Positions 53,010 through 61,394 are shown, numbered from the stretch's first letter. The stretch is DNA of 64,000 nt from Paraflavitalea pollutisoli (GCF_029360705.1 NZ_JARKMX010000001.1:558001-622000); one strand, 5' to 3'. Notes: a model not told the origin generated them from the letters alone. A program made the numbers and translations.

Positions 53010-53089
53010 CTCCACACTGATGATGCATAAGTTCAGTATGAATACTTCGCAACTATGACACGCTAATTTTTACATAAACATTCCATTCC

Positions 53090-53785
53090 ATGCTTAAAAG
53101 TTGGAAACATCTGTTTGTGAAAACAGATGAACCCACCGCTGGAAAAGAGGAAGCCAACGACGCTATCTCTTTCCCGGCCAATGAAACCTTTGTGCCTGCT
53201 GCGGCCAAAAGCAGCAACACACCGCTGCCGGCGACACCAGTAGCAGACGCGGTGGTGAGTGAAGTGATCGAGGTTTATGAATCGGGCCTTGAGTCGATCA
53301 ATATGCCTGGATATGACTTCTATGAATTTTATAAAGCCATCTCGAGCACCGGACAAACGAGTGAACATACGTACCAACTGGCTTTCCAGATGGCACGTTC
53401 GATGGATAAAACCATCACCGTACAGAAGCTGCTGCAGGACGCCGAGTTCTACATCAGTAAGATTAACGAGGTGCATGGTCAATATGTAGGTCAGGGGCAA
53501 TCGAAGCTGCAGGCGCTTGAAGAGCAGAAGCGACAGGAGAAAGGACAGTTGCAGGGAGAGATCGATCATGCTACGGCCCGTATCACGCAGTTAAAAGCCG
53601 AGTTGCAACAACTGGAATCGGGCCTGCAGCAAAAGCAGGGGATGCTGGGGAAGATCGATGACGGGTTTCGTCCGCAGGAGCAGGCTATTCGTGGAAAGCT
53701 GCAGGCCAACGATTCGGCGCGTTCGCTGAGTATCGGCAAGCTGCAACAGATACGGGAGGGGATTGCCCGGTATATTAAACAGTAA
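53090..53785 (+). CDS. Envelope operon gene 1: helical coiled-coil protein
   Basis: Protein of 231 residues, no recognised domain, no signal peptide or membrane segment, so probably cytoplasmic. After a low-complexity Ala/Pro stretch (about 20-60) comes a conserved-looking helical region (VIEVYESGLESINMPGYDFY, AFQMARSMDKTITVQKLL). A C-terminal coiled coil follows (about 145-225, GEIDHATARITQLKAELQQ, LESGLQQKQGMLGKIDDG). It is the first of five tightly spaced genes (20 bp to the next). The helical architecture is loosely reminiscent of PspA/TelA-associated envelope-stress proteins, without a specific match. Confidence 0.75.
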   Translation: MLKSWKHLFVKTDEPTAGKEEANDAISFPANETFVPAAAKSSNTPLPATPVADAVVSEVIEVYESGLESINMPGYDFYEFYKAISSTGQTSEHTYQLAFQMARSMDKTITVQKLLQDAEFYISKINEVHGQYVGQGQSKLQALEEQKRQEKGQLQGEIDHATARITQLKAELQQLESGLQQKQGMLGKIDDGFRPQEQAIRGKLQANDSARSLSIGKLQQIREGIARYIKQ

Positions 53786-53805
53786 CCATAATAACCCACA
53801 TAAAC

Positions 53806-54918
53806 ATGTCAGCAGAATCAAACAAAGTGCTTGAGTTACCTATTCTCAAACACTTTGAAAAAAATCAGATCACCCTCAATCCCAAAAATTGGCGAAAGGG
53901 GGAAAAAGGTATAGCGTGGATAGTGGCCCTTGTATTACTCGGGACCATTGCCTGGGGCTTATACCAGTTCATCTTGCCCATTGTATTTACCTGGATAGGT
54001 CAGGCCCTGGGCGCTATTTCAGCCGCGGTATTGGTGATTGCATTCTTCATCATGCTGCCGGTACTCATCAAAGGACTTAAAAAGACAGCGCGTGCCACGC
54101 ACAAAATGCTGATTAAACATGATCCTTTTGGTGAGCTGGAAGTACAAAAGCAGAAGATGATCCAGAACCGGGTTGAGTTTAAAGAAGCAAAGGCTAAGAT
54201 CAAGGCGATCAAGTCCAGTATGGAGTCGGAATCGATCAAGGCCGAGAAGGAGGCTAAGGACTACCAGGACAAGGTGATCACCTTGCAATCGCGTGCTGCT
54301 ACCACCAAGCAGAAGATGCAGGAGTTGGAGCAACGCAAGGGCGAGGCCGCAGCCAAAGAGTCGGACGAATACGTCGACATGCAAACCAACCTGATGAAAA
54401 CGCTGAGTGAAGCGCAGCGCGTAAGTCATATGCTGAACCAAAGCACCGGCCTGGTACGCAAGTACGGTAGCCGTGCCCATGTGATCGGCAAACTCGACCG
54501 CAAGCTCAATATGGTAGATACTGCCATGGAGATCAAGGTGGCCGACTTTGAGGTCAGCATTGATATGCTGAAGAAAGAGTACGCTTTTGCGCAGGCTGCC
54601 CGGCATGCTACGGATCAGGCAAAGAGTGCGATGCTCTTTACCAAGGGATGGGAACTGGAGTATGCGCTGGATGTGGTCACCGATACCATCTCGCTCGACC
54701 TGGCCACCACCCGTGAGAACCTGCTCGACCTCGACTCGTTGACGAGCCAGTATTCGCTGGACAGTGATGAATTGTATTCGAAGCTGGACAAGCTGGCCGA
54801 TCAAATCAGAACCGATAACTATGAAGTACCTGCCTCCAAGCAGTACAGCAATCCAAACTACAAGCTTTCGCAGGATGATAAACTGGAGAGCAAAGGCTTT
54901 GGAGACATTTTTAACTAA
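53806..54918 (+). CDS. Envelope operon gene 2: membrane-anchored long coiled-coil protein
   Basis: Protein of 370 residues with two adjacent transmembrane helices (about 32-58, IAWIVALVLLGTIAWGLYQF; about 62-88, ALGAISAAVLVIAFFIMLPVL). A long charged helical region follows (about 100-330; VEFKEAKAKIKAIKSSMES, AEKEAKDYQDKVITLQ, TTKQKMQELEQRKGEAAAKE) and a short polar tail (GFGDIFN). Both helices are near the N-terminus, so the coiled coil probably lies in the cytoplasm next to gene 1's product. I do not recognise the family. It is spaced 20 bp from genes 1 and 3. Confidence 0.75.
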   Translation: MSAESNKVLELPILKHFEKNQITLNPKNWRKGEKGIAWIVALVLLGTIAWGLYQFILPIVFTWIGQALGAISAAVLVIAFFIMLPVLIKGLKKTARATHKMLIKHDPFGELEVQKQKMIQNRVEFKEAKAKIKAIKSSMESESIKAEKEAKDYQDKVITLQSRAATTKQKMQELEQRKGEAAAKESDEYVDMQTNLMKTLSEAQRVSHMLNQSTGLVRKYGSRAHVIGKLDRKLNMVDTAMEIKVADFEVSIDMLKKEYAFAQAARHATDQAKSAMLFTKGWELEYALDVVTDTISLDLATTRENLLDLDSLTSQYSLDSDELYSKLDKLADQIRTDNYEVPASKQYSNPNYKLSQDDKLESKGFGDIFN

Positions 54919-54938
54919 CAACGTAAATAATTATAACA

Positions 54939-56735
54939 ATGAAATGGTCAAGTTTAACCCTGTTTTCTAAATCACTGATCGCGCTGGCATTGGCCGGTGG
55001 TATTGGTGGCGCTGTTTACTATCTCTCTCCCGGCTTACGGGTAGATGAGTCGAAACAACTGGAGAAGTTGGAAGTAGCAGGTAAGGATGTGAATAATATG
55101 GTCACTTCGGCAGAGCTGCCTTTACCAGGCGATGCGTTGTCGCAAACGGTAGCTTCCAAACCTGCGGTACGTATTGCGGGTTATGCCTGGAATGCGCAGT
55201 CGGGTATCATCGTAGCCAATGGTGGTGCCAAAACGGCAGCGGGTTCGATGATGGAAAAGAGCGGTGTGAATCTGGAGATCGTTCGCCAGGACTGGTTGTC
55301 GGAATTGCGCAACCTGCAAATGAAGTTTGTGGATGAATACGACAAGGGTGTCAACTATCCCAAAGAGGGTGTTGCCGGCATCATGATCATGGGTGATGGA
55401 GTGCCTTTCTATATCAGTTCGGCCCAGCAGGCGCTCGATGATAAATATGGTGCGGGTAAGTACCAGTTGCAGGTGATCGGTGCTGTGGGCTTAAGCTATG
55501 GTGAAGACAAACTGATCGGGCCACCGAGCTGGAAGATGAATCCACAATCGATGAAGGGAGCCCTGGTGTCGGCTGTTATCGGTGATGGAGACTGGGTGAC
55601 GGCAGTGAACTATGCTTCGGCCAATGGTATCAAAGTCAACCCCGATCCTGCTACCTACGACGCGGAAGCCTTGAACTTCCTGGCTTCTGCCAATGACGAC
55701 TATATCGAATCGGCCAAGGAACTGATCAAGTCGCAAACACAGGGATGGACCGTTCCGCTGAAAGAGGTTAAGAATGGTAAGCTGACCGGTAAGTCGATCA
55801 ATAAGAAGGTAGATGGTTGTGCTACCTGGACGCCTGGCGATAAAATGGTGTTTGATGCGCTCACTGGTTTTACCGATGTGGTATCTACCAAAGAGTTCAA
55901 TAACCAGATGGCTACTTCGCTGATCTTCCTGCGTCAATGGGCGGAGAGCAACAAAGCGATGGTGAGCAGTATCCTGAAGGCATCGTACACGGCTTCCAAC
56001 CAAATGAAGCAATACGATAGCTGGCGTAAGCGGGCATCTGAAACCACAACGCAGGCCTTCAATGTAGAGAACGCGGCTTACTGGTATGCCATGTTCAAGG
56101 GACAGCAGGGTGAAAAAGGCGGGATCTCCTACAATATGGGTGGGTCACGTGTCTTCAACCTGGCCGATGCGAATCAGTATTACGGGGTATCGGATGGTAC
56201 CAATCGTTACAAGGCGGTGTATGAGCAGGTGTCGCGTTACCTGAAGGAGTTGAATCCTGCTGGTTTCAACCAGAACGTGAAGCGCATTGTGCCATATGAT
56301 GAAGCGGTGAACCTTTCGTTCCTGAAGGAAGTAAAAGACATCGATGCCGGTGCGACTTATGTCACCGACTATTCGAAGAAGGCGACGAGTGTGATGGCGT
56401 CGGGCGAATGGCGGATCAACTTCGAGTCGGGCCGTGCCACCATCCGGCCGGAGGGTAAAGATGTATTGGAGCAGATCTACAACCTGTTGATACAGGCAGA
56501 AGACTCGAAGTTGGAATTGATAGGTCACACGGATAATACCGGTACGCAGGACGGTAACTATGCACTGTCGACCGCCAGGGCGGAAGCCGTGAAGAACTAC
56601 CTCATCCAAAAGGGTATTCCTGCTGACCGATTCCAGAAGATCGATGGCCGTGGTCAGGATGAGCCTGCTGCTGATAACAATACGGCGGCCGGCAAGGCGC
56701 AGAACAGGCGGGTAGTGATCAGCTTGTTGAAGTAG
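54939..56735 (+). CDS. Envelope operon gene 3: substrate-binding domain fused to OmpA domain
   Basis: Protein of 598 residues. An N-terminal hydrophobic helix (about 10-30, SKSLIALALAGGIGGAVYYL) lacks an obvious signal-peptidase site, so an inner-membrane anchor is likely. A periplasmic binding-protein-like region follows (about 70-390; VRIAGYAWNAQSGIIVANGG, GVAGIMIMGDGVPFYISSAQ, WTPGDKMVFDALTGFTDVVS). The C-terminal OmpA domain (PF00691, about 489-598) has INFESGRATIRPEG, GHTDNTGTQDGNYALSTARA and AQNRRVVISLLK, with the Asp and Arg that bind diaminopimelate. The anchor plus OmpA would tie the binding protein between membrane and peptidoglycan. The permease and ATPase genes follow. A decayed copy of this gene's 3' end lies directly downstream. 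Confidence 0.85.
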   Translation: MKWSSLTLFSKSLIALALAGGIGGAVYYLSPGLRVDESKQLEKLEVAGKDVNNMVTSAELPLPGDALSQTVASKPAVRIAGYAWNAQSGIIVANGGAKTAAGSMMEKSGVNLEIVRQDWLSELRNLQMKFVDEYDKGVNYPKEGVAGIMIMGDGVPFYISSAQQALDDKYGAGKYQLQVIGAVGLSYGEDKLIGPPSWKMNPQSMKGALVSAVIGDGDWVTAVNYASANGIKVNPDPATYDAEALNFLASANDDYIESAKELIKSQTQGWTVPLKEVKNGKLTGKSINKKVDGCATWTPGDKMVFDALTGFTDVVSTKEFNNQMATSLIFLRQWAESNKAMVSSILKASYTASNQMKQYDSWRKRASETTTQAFNVENAAYWYAMFKGQQGEKGGISYNMGGSRVFNLADANQYYGVSDGTNRYKAVYEQVSRYLKELNPAGFNQNVKRIVPYDEAVNLSFLKEVKDIDAGATYVTDYSKKATSVMASGEWRINFESGRATIRPEGKDVLEQIYNLLIQAEDSKLELIGHTDNTGTQDGNYALSTARAEAVKNYLIQKGIPADRFQKIDGRGQDEPAADNNTAAGKAQNRRVVISLLK

Positions 56736-56745
56736 GGTAGAGTGT

Positions 56746-56810
56746 GGATGCACCTGCTGCCGATTACAAAACGGCTGTTAGCAAGGAAGTGACCAGATCG
56801 TTGAAGTAGG
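56746..56810 (+). repeat. Decayed duplicate of the 3' end of the OmpA-fusion gene
   Basis: Aligns to the gene's own last codons. 56746-56786 matches 56657-56697 at 32 of 41 positions without gaps. After a 15-nt (five-codon) deletion, 56788-56810 matches 56714-56736 at 20 of 23, including the stop. Read in its own frame it encodes DAPAADYKTAVSKEVTRSLK, in a different frame from the parent gene. A weaker third OmpA-like tail (GFGEPTAG, then after a one-base shift DSGSRAKS) may lie at 56820-56871. Confidence 0.8.
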
Positions 56811-56952
56811 AATGACTGTGCGAGAGGCTTTGGGGAGCCAACGGCGGGGTGATTCCGGATCAAGGGCAAAGAGTTGGCTGCGAAAGACGGTGATTCCTTG
56901 ATTGTAGGCTTCAACGTGTAGGGATTGTTTTATTTAAATTTTATTCAAACTA

Positions 56953-57729
56953 ATGGATATAAAAAGATGGCTGCGGCCTTTCGAGTCGGTTGATCGTAAG
57001 CAGCAGTTGTTGATCGCGGGCGTTTGGTTGTTGCTTGTGATGGGCTATTGGTTCTTGTCGTCGGCGGGGAGCAAGCATTTGTTCCCCACGCCGGGACAAG
57101 TGTGGGAGGGATTCCGTTCTCTGTACAACGAAGGGTTGGTGGTGCATGTGGTCAGTTCACTGGGACTTTGTTTGCAGGCTACGTTGTTGTCGATCCTGGT
57201 TTCGTTGCTCATTGTATACCTGTCTCCCTTGCCGGTCATTCGGCCGGTGGCCCAAGCTTTCAGCAAGCTGCGGTACCTGCCTTTGACCGGCATTACTTTC
57301 TATCTCGCGATACTGGTGAAGGATGCGCGTACCATGCAGGTCAGCGTATTGTTCATCTTCATGAGCTTGTATTTTATTACTTCCCTGTTGTCGGTGCTAA
57401 AGGACATACCGGCAGAAGAGATCGATCATGCACGCAGTTTGAAATGCAGCCGCTGGGAGGTTTTGTGGGAAGTGGTGATCAAGGGCAGGCTGGATTATGT
57501 GATCGATGTACTGCGACAGAACCTGTCGATCACCTGGATGATGCTGGTGACAGTGGAGTCGATCCTGGTAGCGGCCGGTGGTTTGGGTGTATTGATCAAG
57601 AACAGCGATAAGTTTATGAACCATGGCCGCATCGTGGCCCTGCAGCTGGTGATATTACTGGTGGGGCTTTTACTGGACCGGGTATTGCACCTGGGGCGCA
57701 AGGCTTTCTTTAAATACTCAACTTTCTAA
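56953..57729 (+). CDS. Envelope operon gene 4: ABC permease, SsuC/TauC-like
   Basis: Inner-membrane permease of 258 residues with about six helices (QLLIAGVWLLLVMGYWFLSS, LCLQATLLSILVSLLIVYLS, YLPLTGITFYLAILVKDA, SVLFIFMSLYFITSLLS, and two C-terminal ones). This is the type I importer fold. The cytoplasmic EAA loop reads EEIDHARSLKCSRWEVLWEV, aligned to EAARxLGAsxWxxxxxV of the sulfonate/taurine/nitrate group. The normally invariant Gly is replaced by Lys. It follows the OmpA-fusion gene after a 217-bp gap containing the decayed duplicate and lies 11 bp before the ATPase gene. Substrate unknown. Confidence 0.85.
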   Translation: MDIKRWLRPFESVDRKQQLLIAGVWLLLVMGYWFLSSAGSKHLFPTPGQVWEGFRSLYNEGLVVHVVSSLGLCLQATLLSILVSLLIVYLSPLPVIRPVAQAFSKLRYLPLTGITFYLAILVKDARTMQVSVLFIFMSLYFITSLLSVLKDIPAEEIDHARSLKCSRWEVLWEVVIKGRLDYVIDVLRQNLSITWMMLVTVESILVAAGGLGVLIKNSDKFMNHGRIVALQLVILLVGLLLDRVLHLGRKAFFKYSTF

Positions 57730-57740
57730 AACTGCTGAAG

Positions 57741-58586
57741 ATGATTCCTTACGAACAAAAAGATACGATCCTGCATGTGGAGAACCTCACGGTAAAGTAT
57801 GGAGACCGGCTCATTCTGCATCAGGTAAACATGCTGGAAAAAGATACGATCCGTGAAGATAAAACGCAAGGCCAGGTGATTGCGGTGCTGGGACGTTCGG
57901 GCCGGGGTAAGTCTACGTTGTTTCGTGCATTGACCGGATTGGAGAAACCCAGTGATGGCCGTGTGTTGATTCCCGATTTCGCGAAGGCAGTCAGTAATGG
58001 CCGGCAGCCGGCAAAACTGGTGGAAGAAGGGGATGTTGGTTTTGTGAACCAGAAATACACCTTGTTCCGGCACAAAACAGTTTACCAGGCCTTGTGGTTT
58101 GCTTTGCGCAAAAGCAAGTTTTCTGCTGCAGAGAAGCAGGAGGAGATCATGCATTACCTGAAAGAGTGGGGCCTGGAGCCACATAAAGACCAGTATCCCT
58201 GTTTTTTGTCGGGCGGTCAACGGCAACGAACGGCGATCCTGGAGCAGTTGCTGAGTTCAGGGTTTTACATGGTGCTGGATGAACCTTTCTCCGGTCTGGA
58301 TATTGGTAATATCATGAGTGTGAAGAAATCGTTTGAGTTGATCAGTCAACGACATGATCTCAATACCATCATCTTCAGTACGCATGATATAGAGTTGGCC
58401 GTGGAGCTGGCCGATTCCATTTATATTTTGGGATATGCAGCCGACGACAATGGTCAACCTATTCAGGCGGGGACGATGCTACGGCATTTCGACCTGAAGA
58501 AAATGGGCCTGGCCTGGCATGAAAACCTGACGCCGGCACACTTTGAGTGCATCCGCGAGATCCGGGATATTATGTTGCGTGCTTAA
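57741..58586 (+). CDS. Envelope operon gene 5: ABC ATPase, SsuB/TauB-like
   Basis: ATPase of 281 residues with all motifs intact: Walker A VLGRSGRGKSTLF, Q-loop GFVNQKYTLF, signature LSGGQRQRTAIL, Walker B FYMVLDEPFSGLD and H-loop IIFSTHDIELAVELAD. The Walker A form GRSGRGKST (Arg where many have Ser) is still functional by pattern. It belongs to the nitrate/sulfonate/taurine importer group and should energise the permease gene 11 bp upstream. It is the last gene of the operon, followed by a hairpin shared with the convergent DJ-1/PfpI gene. Confidence 0.92.
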   Translation: MIPYEQKDTILHVENLTVKYGDRLILHQVNMLEKDTIREDKTQGQVIAVLGRSGRGKSTLFRALTGLEKPSDGRVLIPDFAKAVSNGRQPAKLVEEGDVGFVNQKYTLFRHKTVYQALWFALRKSKFSAAEKQEEIMHYLKEWGLEPHKDQYPCFLSGGQRQRTAILEQLLSSGFYMVLDEPFSGLDIGNIMSVKKSFELISQRHDLNTIIFSTHDIELAVELADSIYILGYAADDNGQPIQAGTMLRHFDLKKMGLAWHENLTPAHFECIREIRDIMLRA

Positions 58587-58602
58587 CCTTCATTGTATAG
58601 GG

Positions 58603-58626
58603 TGCCCCGGTCGGATGACTGGGGCA
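58603..58626. terminator. Hairpin terminator between convergent genes
   Basis: Inverted repeat tgccccggtc / gactggggca (one wobble), 4-nt loop. On the plus strand ATTTATTTT follows. Confidence 0.7.
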
Positions 58627-58632
58627 TTTATT

Positions 58633-59445
58633 TTACTGCTTCGCTGTGCTGGCTGCACGTTTCAATACCAAGCCCTGGCCAGGAACCCATTTATCGTATT
58701 CCATATAGGTGGCTACATTGCGCGCCGTTTGTTCTCCCCTCATTTTAGCTACCAGGTGCAGGGCTCCATCGATACCGGCAGAGATGCCTGCCGTGGTGAT
58801 CACTTTTCCATTGTCGACAAAGCGGACGTTGGACAGCACCTTCGCTGTGGGTACTGCTTTTTTCAGGTTGTCAATGCTTTCATGAAAAGTGGTGATGGTC
58901 AGGTTGTCGAGTATGCCGGCCTTTCCCAAAATAAAGGCGCCTGTACATACAGAGAAATAGTAGTCGGGTACTGGTTGACGCTTTAGCCAGGCAATGACTT
59001 TGGGGTCGCTGGAGGCTACCCCTGCATTGCCACCGAAGAAAGCGATGATATCTGCGGGTGGCGCATCATCAATGCTGTAGTCGGGTAATATTTTCAGGAT
59101 TCCCTGGGAGGTGATCGGGTCTTTGGTCTTCGAAACGGTAAACACTTCAAACTGGGCGTAGGAGAATACTTCCATAGGGCCGGCAAAGTCGAGCACCTCT
59201 ACGCCATTTTGCAGGTAGAAGGCGATCCGTGTTTTTGTGTTTGTCATGGTTCTTTGGTGTTCGGCTGCTGTTTGCTCAACCAATGCCATTTCGCAATGGG
59301 CGCATTTACCTGCCTGGGAGAATTGTATACTATCGCAGGCGCTGTTGCAGGGCATGCAATACCACGCTTTGGCGGCTTGGGCTGTTACTGGCTGGCCGGA
59401 TACGATCAGGCAGGCGACCAGCAGTAAGTTGATGAAGTGTTTCAT
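58633..59445 (-). CDS. Exported DJ-1/PfpI-family protein with Cys-rich N-terminus
   Basis: Protein of 270 residues with a signal peptide (MKHFINLLLVACLIVSGQPVTAQ). A short Cys-rich segment of heavy-metal-binding type follows (WYCMPCNSACDSIQF, GKCAHCEM), then a DJ-1/PfpI domain (about 70-255) with IAFYLQNGVEVLDFAGP and the nucleophile elbow YYFSVCTGAFILGKAGIL. Export plus a five-Cys N-terminus is uncommon for this superfamily, whose members are usually cytoplasmic. It may bind metal or act on glyoxal-type compounds, with no proof. ATG 59445 gives the signal peptide. It is adjacent to a GlxA-like regulator that carries its own DJ-1 domain. Confidence 0.85.
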   Translation of the reverse strand: MKHFINLLLVACLIVSGQPVTAQAAKAWYCMPCNSACDSIQFSQAGKCAHCEMALVEQTAAEHQRTMTNTKTRIAFYLQNGVEVLDFAGPMEVFSYAQFEVFTVSKTKDPITSQGILKILPDYSIDDAPPADIIAFFGGNAGVASSDPKVIAWLKRQPVPDYYFSVCTGAFILGKAGILDNLTITTFHESIDNLKKAVPTAKVLSNVRFVDNGKVITTAGISAGIDGALHLVAKMRGEQTARNVATYMEYDKWVPGQGLVLKRAASTAKQ

Positions 59446-59587
59446 GGCTTTACTTTCCACAAAAGTAGGATGGTTGCGCTGTTGGGTCCCGGCCATCTAT
59501 GCGCAGTTTTGGGACAAGCACGGCGGAGTATGGATGGATTAGCCGCAGAGCAGAGGGGCAGGAGGTAAAACAGGCAGACGCCTGTGG

Positions 59588-60541
59588 TTAGCTGACCTTT
59601 TTAAGCAATTGCCTGAGTTGGTTGGTACTTTTTAATCCGCAGACGGTTGCGATGGATTGCATGGTATGCCCTTCCTGCTTCAATTGGTGAGCACGTTCGG
59701 TACGCAGTTTATTGATATACTGACTGATGGATATATTCGTGGTTTTCCTGAACAGGCGGGTTAGGTTGCGGCCACTCATATGCAACTGTGCAGCGAGTTG
59801 TTCGATATTGAGTTTCTTGTCCAGTGATTGAGCCAGGATGTCCTGTGCCTGGTGTATGCGGTCATCGAGGTGGTTGCGGTATTGCATGAAAACGCTCAGC
59901 TGCGGATCAAGATTGGTGCGGCGTATATGCACTACGACTTCTTTGGCTATGTTGGCCGCAAAGCGGGATCCGAATTGTTGCTCGAGCAGAAAGAGTGCGA
60001 GGTCGATGCCGGAGGCCACGCCTGCGCTGGTATACAGCCCTTCTGTACGCACAAATAAACGATTGTGCTGTACCTGAATGCGTGGATAGCGTTGCGTAAA
60101 GCGATCGAGGTATTTCCAATGCGTGGTGGCAGGCCGGTGATCGAGCAGGCCTGCTGCTGCCAGTAAGAAAGCGCCGGTGCATACTGAGCAGATCGTTACC
60201 TGCTGTTGGTGTTGCTGAACCAGCCATTGCTGAAATGGAAGGGTAGTGTGTGTGAGGAATTGTTCGTCGAGCAGCAGTTCGGCAGCCAGGCCCGGAACAA
60301 AAATGATGTCGCCCGCCTGGAGTGATAAGGTGTTGTAATCGATCATGCCGGCGAGGGAGAGCTGGCTGCTGCTGTCTATCTGTCGCTGGCTGGTCTGTAG
60401 GTTGGTATATACGAGATTGACCGGAGCGCCATAACAGGCAGCTTCATAAAAGATATGGACAGGCCCGGTAATATCGAGCAGGTGTACCTGTGGCGGTACC
60501 ACGAAAACGATCTGCGTCTTACCTGTTGAGGTGGGTGGCAT
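59588..60541 (-). CDS. GlxA-like regulator: DJ-1/PfpI domain plus AraC domain
   Basis: Transcriptional regulator of 317 residues. The N-terminal DJ-1/PfpI sensing domain (about 10-190; IVFVVPPQVHLLDITGPVHI, TICSVCTGAFLLAAAGLL) is followed by an AraC helix-turn-helix domain (about 225-317; NIEQLAAQLHMSGRNLTRLF and QSIATVCGLKSTNQLRQLL). GlxA-type proteins usually control a neighbouring gene, and the exported DJ-1 protein immediately downstream is the best candidate. ATG 60541 is preferred over an extension of 24 codons that overlaps the DeoR gene. Confidence 0.9.
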   Translation of the reverse strand: MPPTSTGKTQIVFVVPPQVHLLDITGPVHIFYEAACYGAPVNLVYTNLQTSQRQIDSSSQLSLAGMIDYNTLSLQAGDIIFVPGLAAELLLDEQFLTHTTLPFQQWLVQQHQQQVTICSVCTGAFLLAAAGLLDHRPATTHWKYLDRFTQRYPRIQVQHNRLFVRTEGLYTSAGVASGIDLALFLLEQQFGSRFAANIAKEVVVHIRRTNLDPQLSVFMQYRNHLDDRIHQAQDILAQSLDKKLNIEQLAAQLHMSGRNLTRLFRKTTNISISQYINKLRTERAHQLKQEGHTMQSIATVCGLKSTNQLRQLLKKVS

Positions 60542-60566
60542 AGGATCGTAAAGGTAGGTAAGTTGC

Positions 60567-61337
60567 CTATAATATCGTAAGCCCGGCCGAGCGGTAGGCG
60601 CGGAAGACCTCATCGTTTGGGTCTTGTTCCGTGATCAGCAAGTGCAGGGAACTGACAGGACAAAGCTGCACTGGTTTTATCTGGTTGATGCGCTCTGTTT
60701 TGCATAGGCCAATTACTTTTTGAGCGTTTTCCAGCATGGCTTTTTTGATCTGTGCAATTTCCCAATCGACTTCGCTGACGCCGTGTTGGGCATCGATGGC
60801 CTGAATGTCCAGCAGGCAAATATCTGCCTTGATCTGCCTGATCTTGGAAATAGCTTCGCTGCCCACGGTAAGCTTACCGTTCTTGGATACTTTATCGCCA
60901 ATGATGATCACATCGATAGAGGGGTGGCGGGTGAACTCTACGATTGCCTGTATACTTCCGGAGATGATGGTTGCTTTCAGGTCTTCCGGTAGGGTACGCG
61001 CCAGTTGACTTGTTGTACTGCCTCCGCTGGTCATGATAAACATGCCGCGGTGTATCAGGCTGGCTACTTTTTGTGCAATGATCTGCTCAGGCAATTCGAG
61101 GGGCATTTCTGCCGCTGATCTTTCCTCCCTGGGGGCGGGTACCATGGCTTCGGTATAGTCGAGTGAAAGTGCGCCTCCATGTACTTTGATGAGTTTGCCT
61201 TTGCTGGCCAGCTCCTGCAGGTCGCGGCGGATGGTATCTTCCGATACATTCATTTGTGTGGAGATGTCGGCAGAGATCACCTTCTGGTGTTCGGTGATCT
61301 GGCGGAGTATAAAGGCTTGCCTTTCTTTCTTGAACAT
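60567..61337 (-). CDS. DeoR/GlpR-family transcriptional regulator
   Basis: Regulator of 256 residues. The N-terminal DeoR helix-turn-helix (about 1-60) reads FILRQITEHQKVISADISTQ and NVSEDTIRRDLQELASKG. The DeoR sensor domain follows (about 75-235; FIMTSGGSTTSQLARTLPED, ICLLDIQAIDAQHGVSEVDW). Such proteins usually sense a phosphorylated sugar. No sugar-catabolic gene is next to it, so the target lies elsewhere. It is transcribed in the same direction as the GlxA-like gene, 25 bp apart. Confidence 0.92.
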   Translation of the reverse strand: MFKKERQAFILRQITEHQKVISADISTQMNVSEDTIRRDLQELASKGKLIKVHGGALSLDYTEAMVPAPREERSAAEMPLELPEQIIAQKVASLIHRGMFIMTSGGSTTSQLARTLPEDLKATIISGSIQAIVEFTRHPSIDVIIIGDKVSKNGKLTVGSEAISKIRQIKADICLLDIQAIDAQHGVSEVDWEIAQIKKAMLENAQKVIGLCKTERINQIKPVQLCPVSSLHLLITEQDPNDEVFRAYRSAGLTIL

Positions 61338-61394
61338 ACTGTCCGGATTGTAATTGTTAAAAGATTCCAGGGTCGGATGGGGGTTGCCTACTTA

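Larger units (their letters stand above)
52762..53089. other. 328-bp gap before the five-gene envelope operon
   Basis: Holds the sulfur operon terminator (52812-52848), a palindrome GTAAAATATTTTAC (52894-52907), and an 11-bp direct repeat (52992-53009). A TAATTTTT (53064-53071), one mismatch from a -7 element, lies 18 bp before the ATG at 53090. No gene is seen. Confidence 0.6.

Noticed and set aside
54019-54921. A 300-codon minus-strand frame opposite the coiled-coil membrane gene
   Set aside because: Leucine/valine-rich mirror of a charged coiled coil; no start context or motif.
56746-56952. A small separate gene in the gap after the OmpA-fusion gene
   Set aside because: The reading frames are short and interrupted; the sequence is better explained as a decayed copy of the preceding gene's 3' end.
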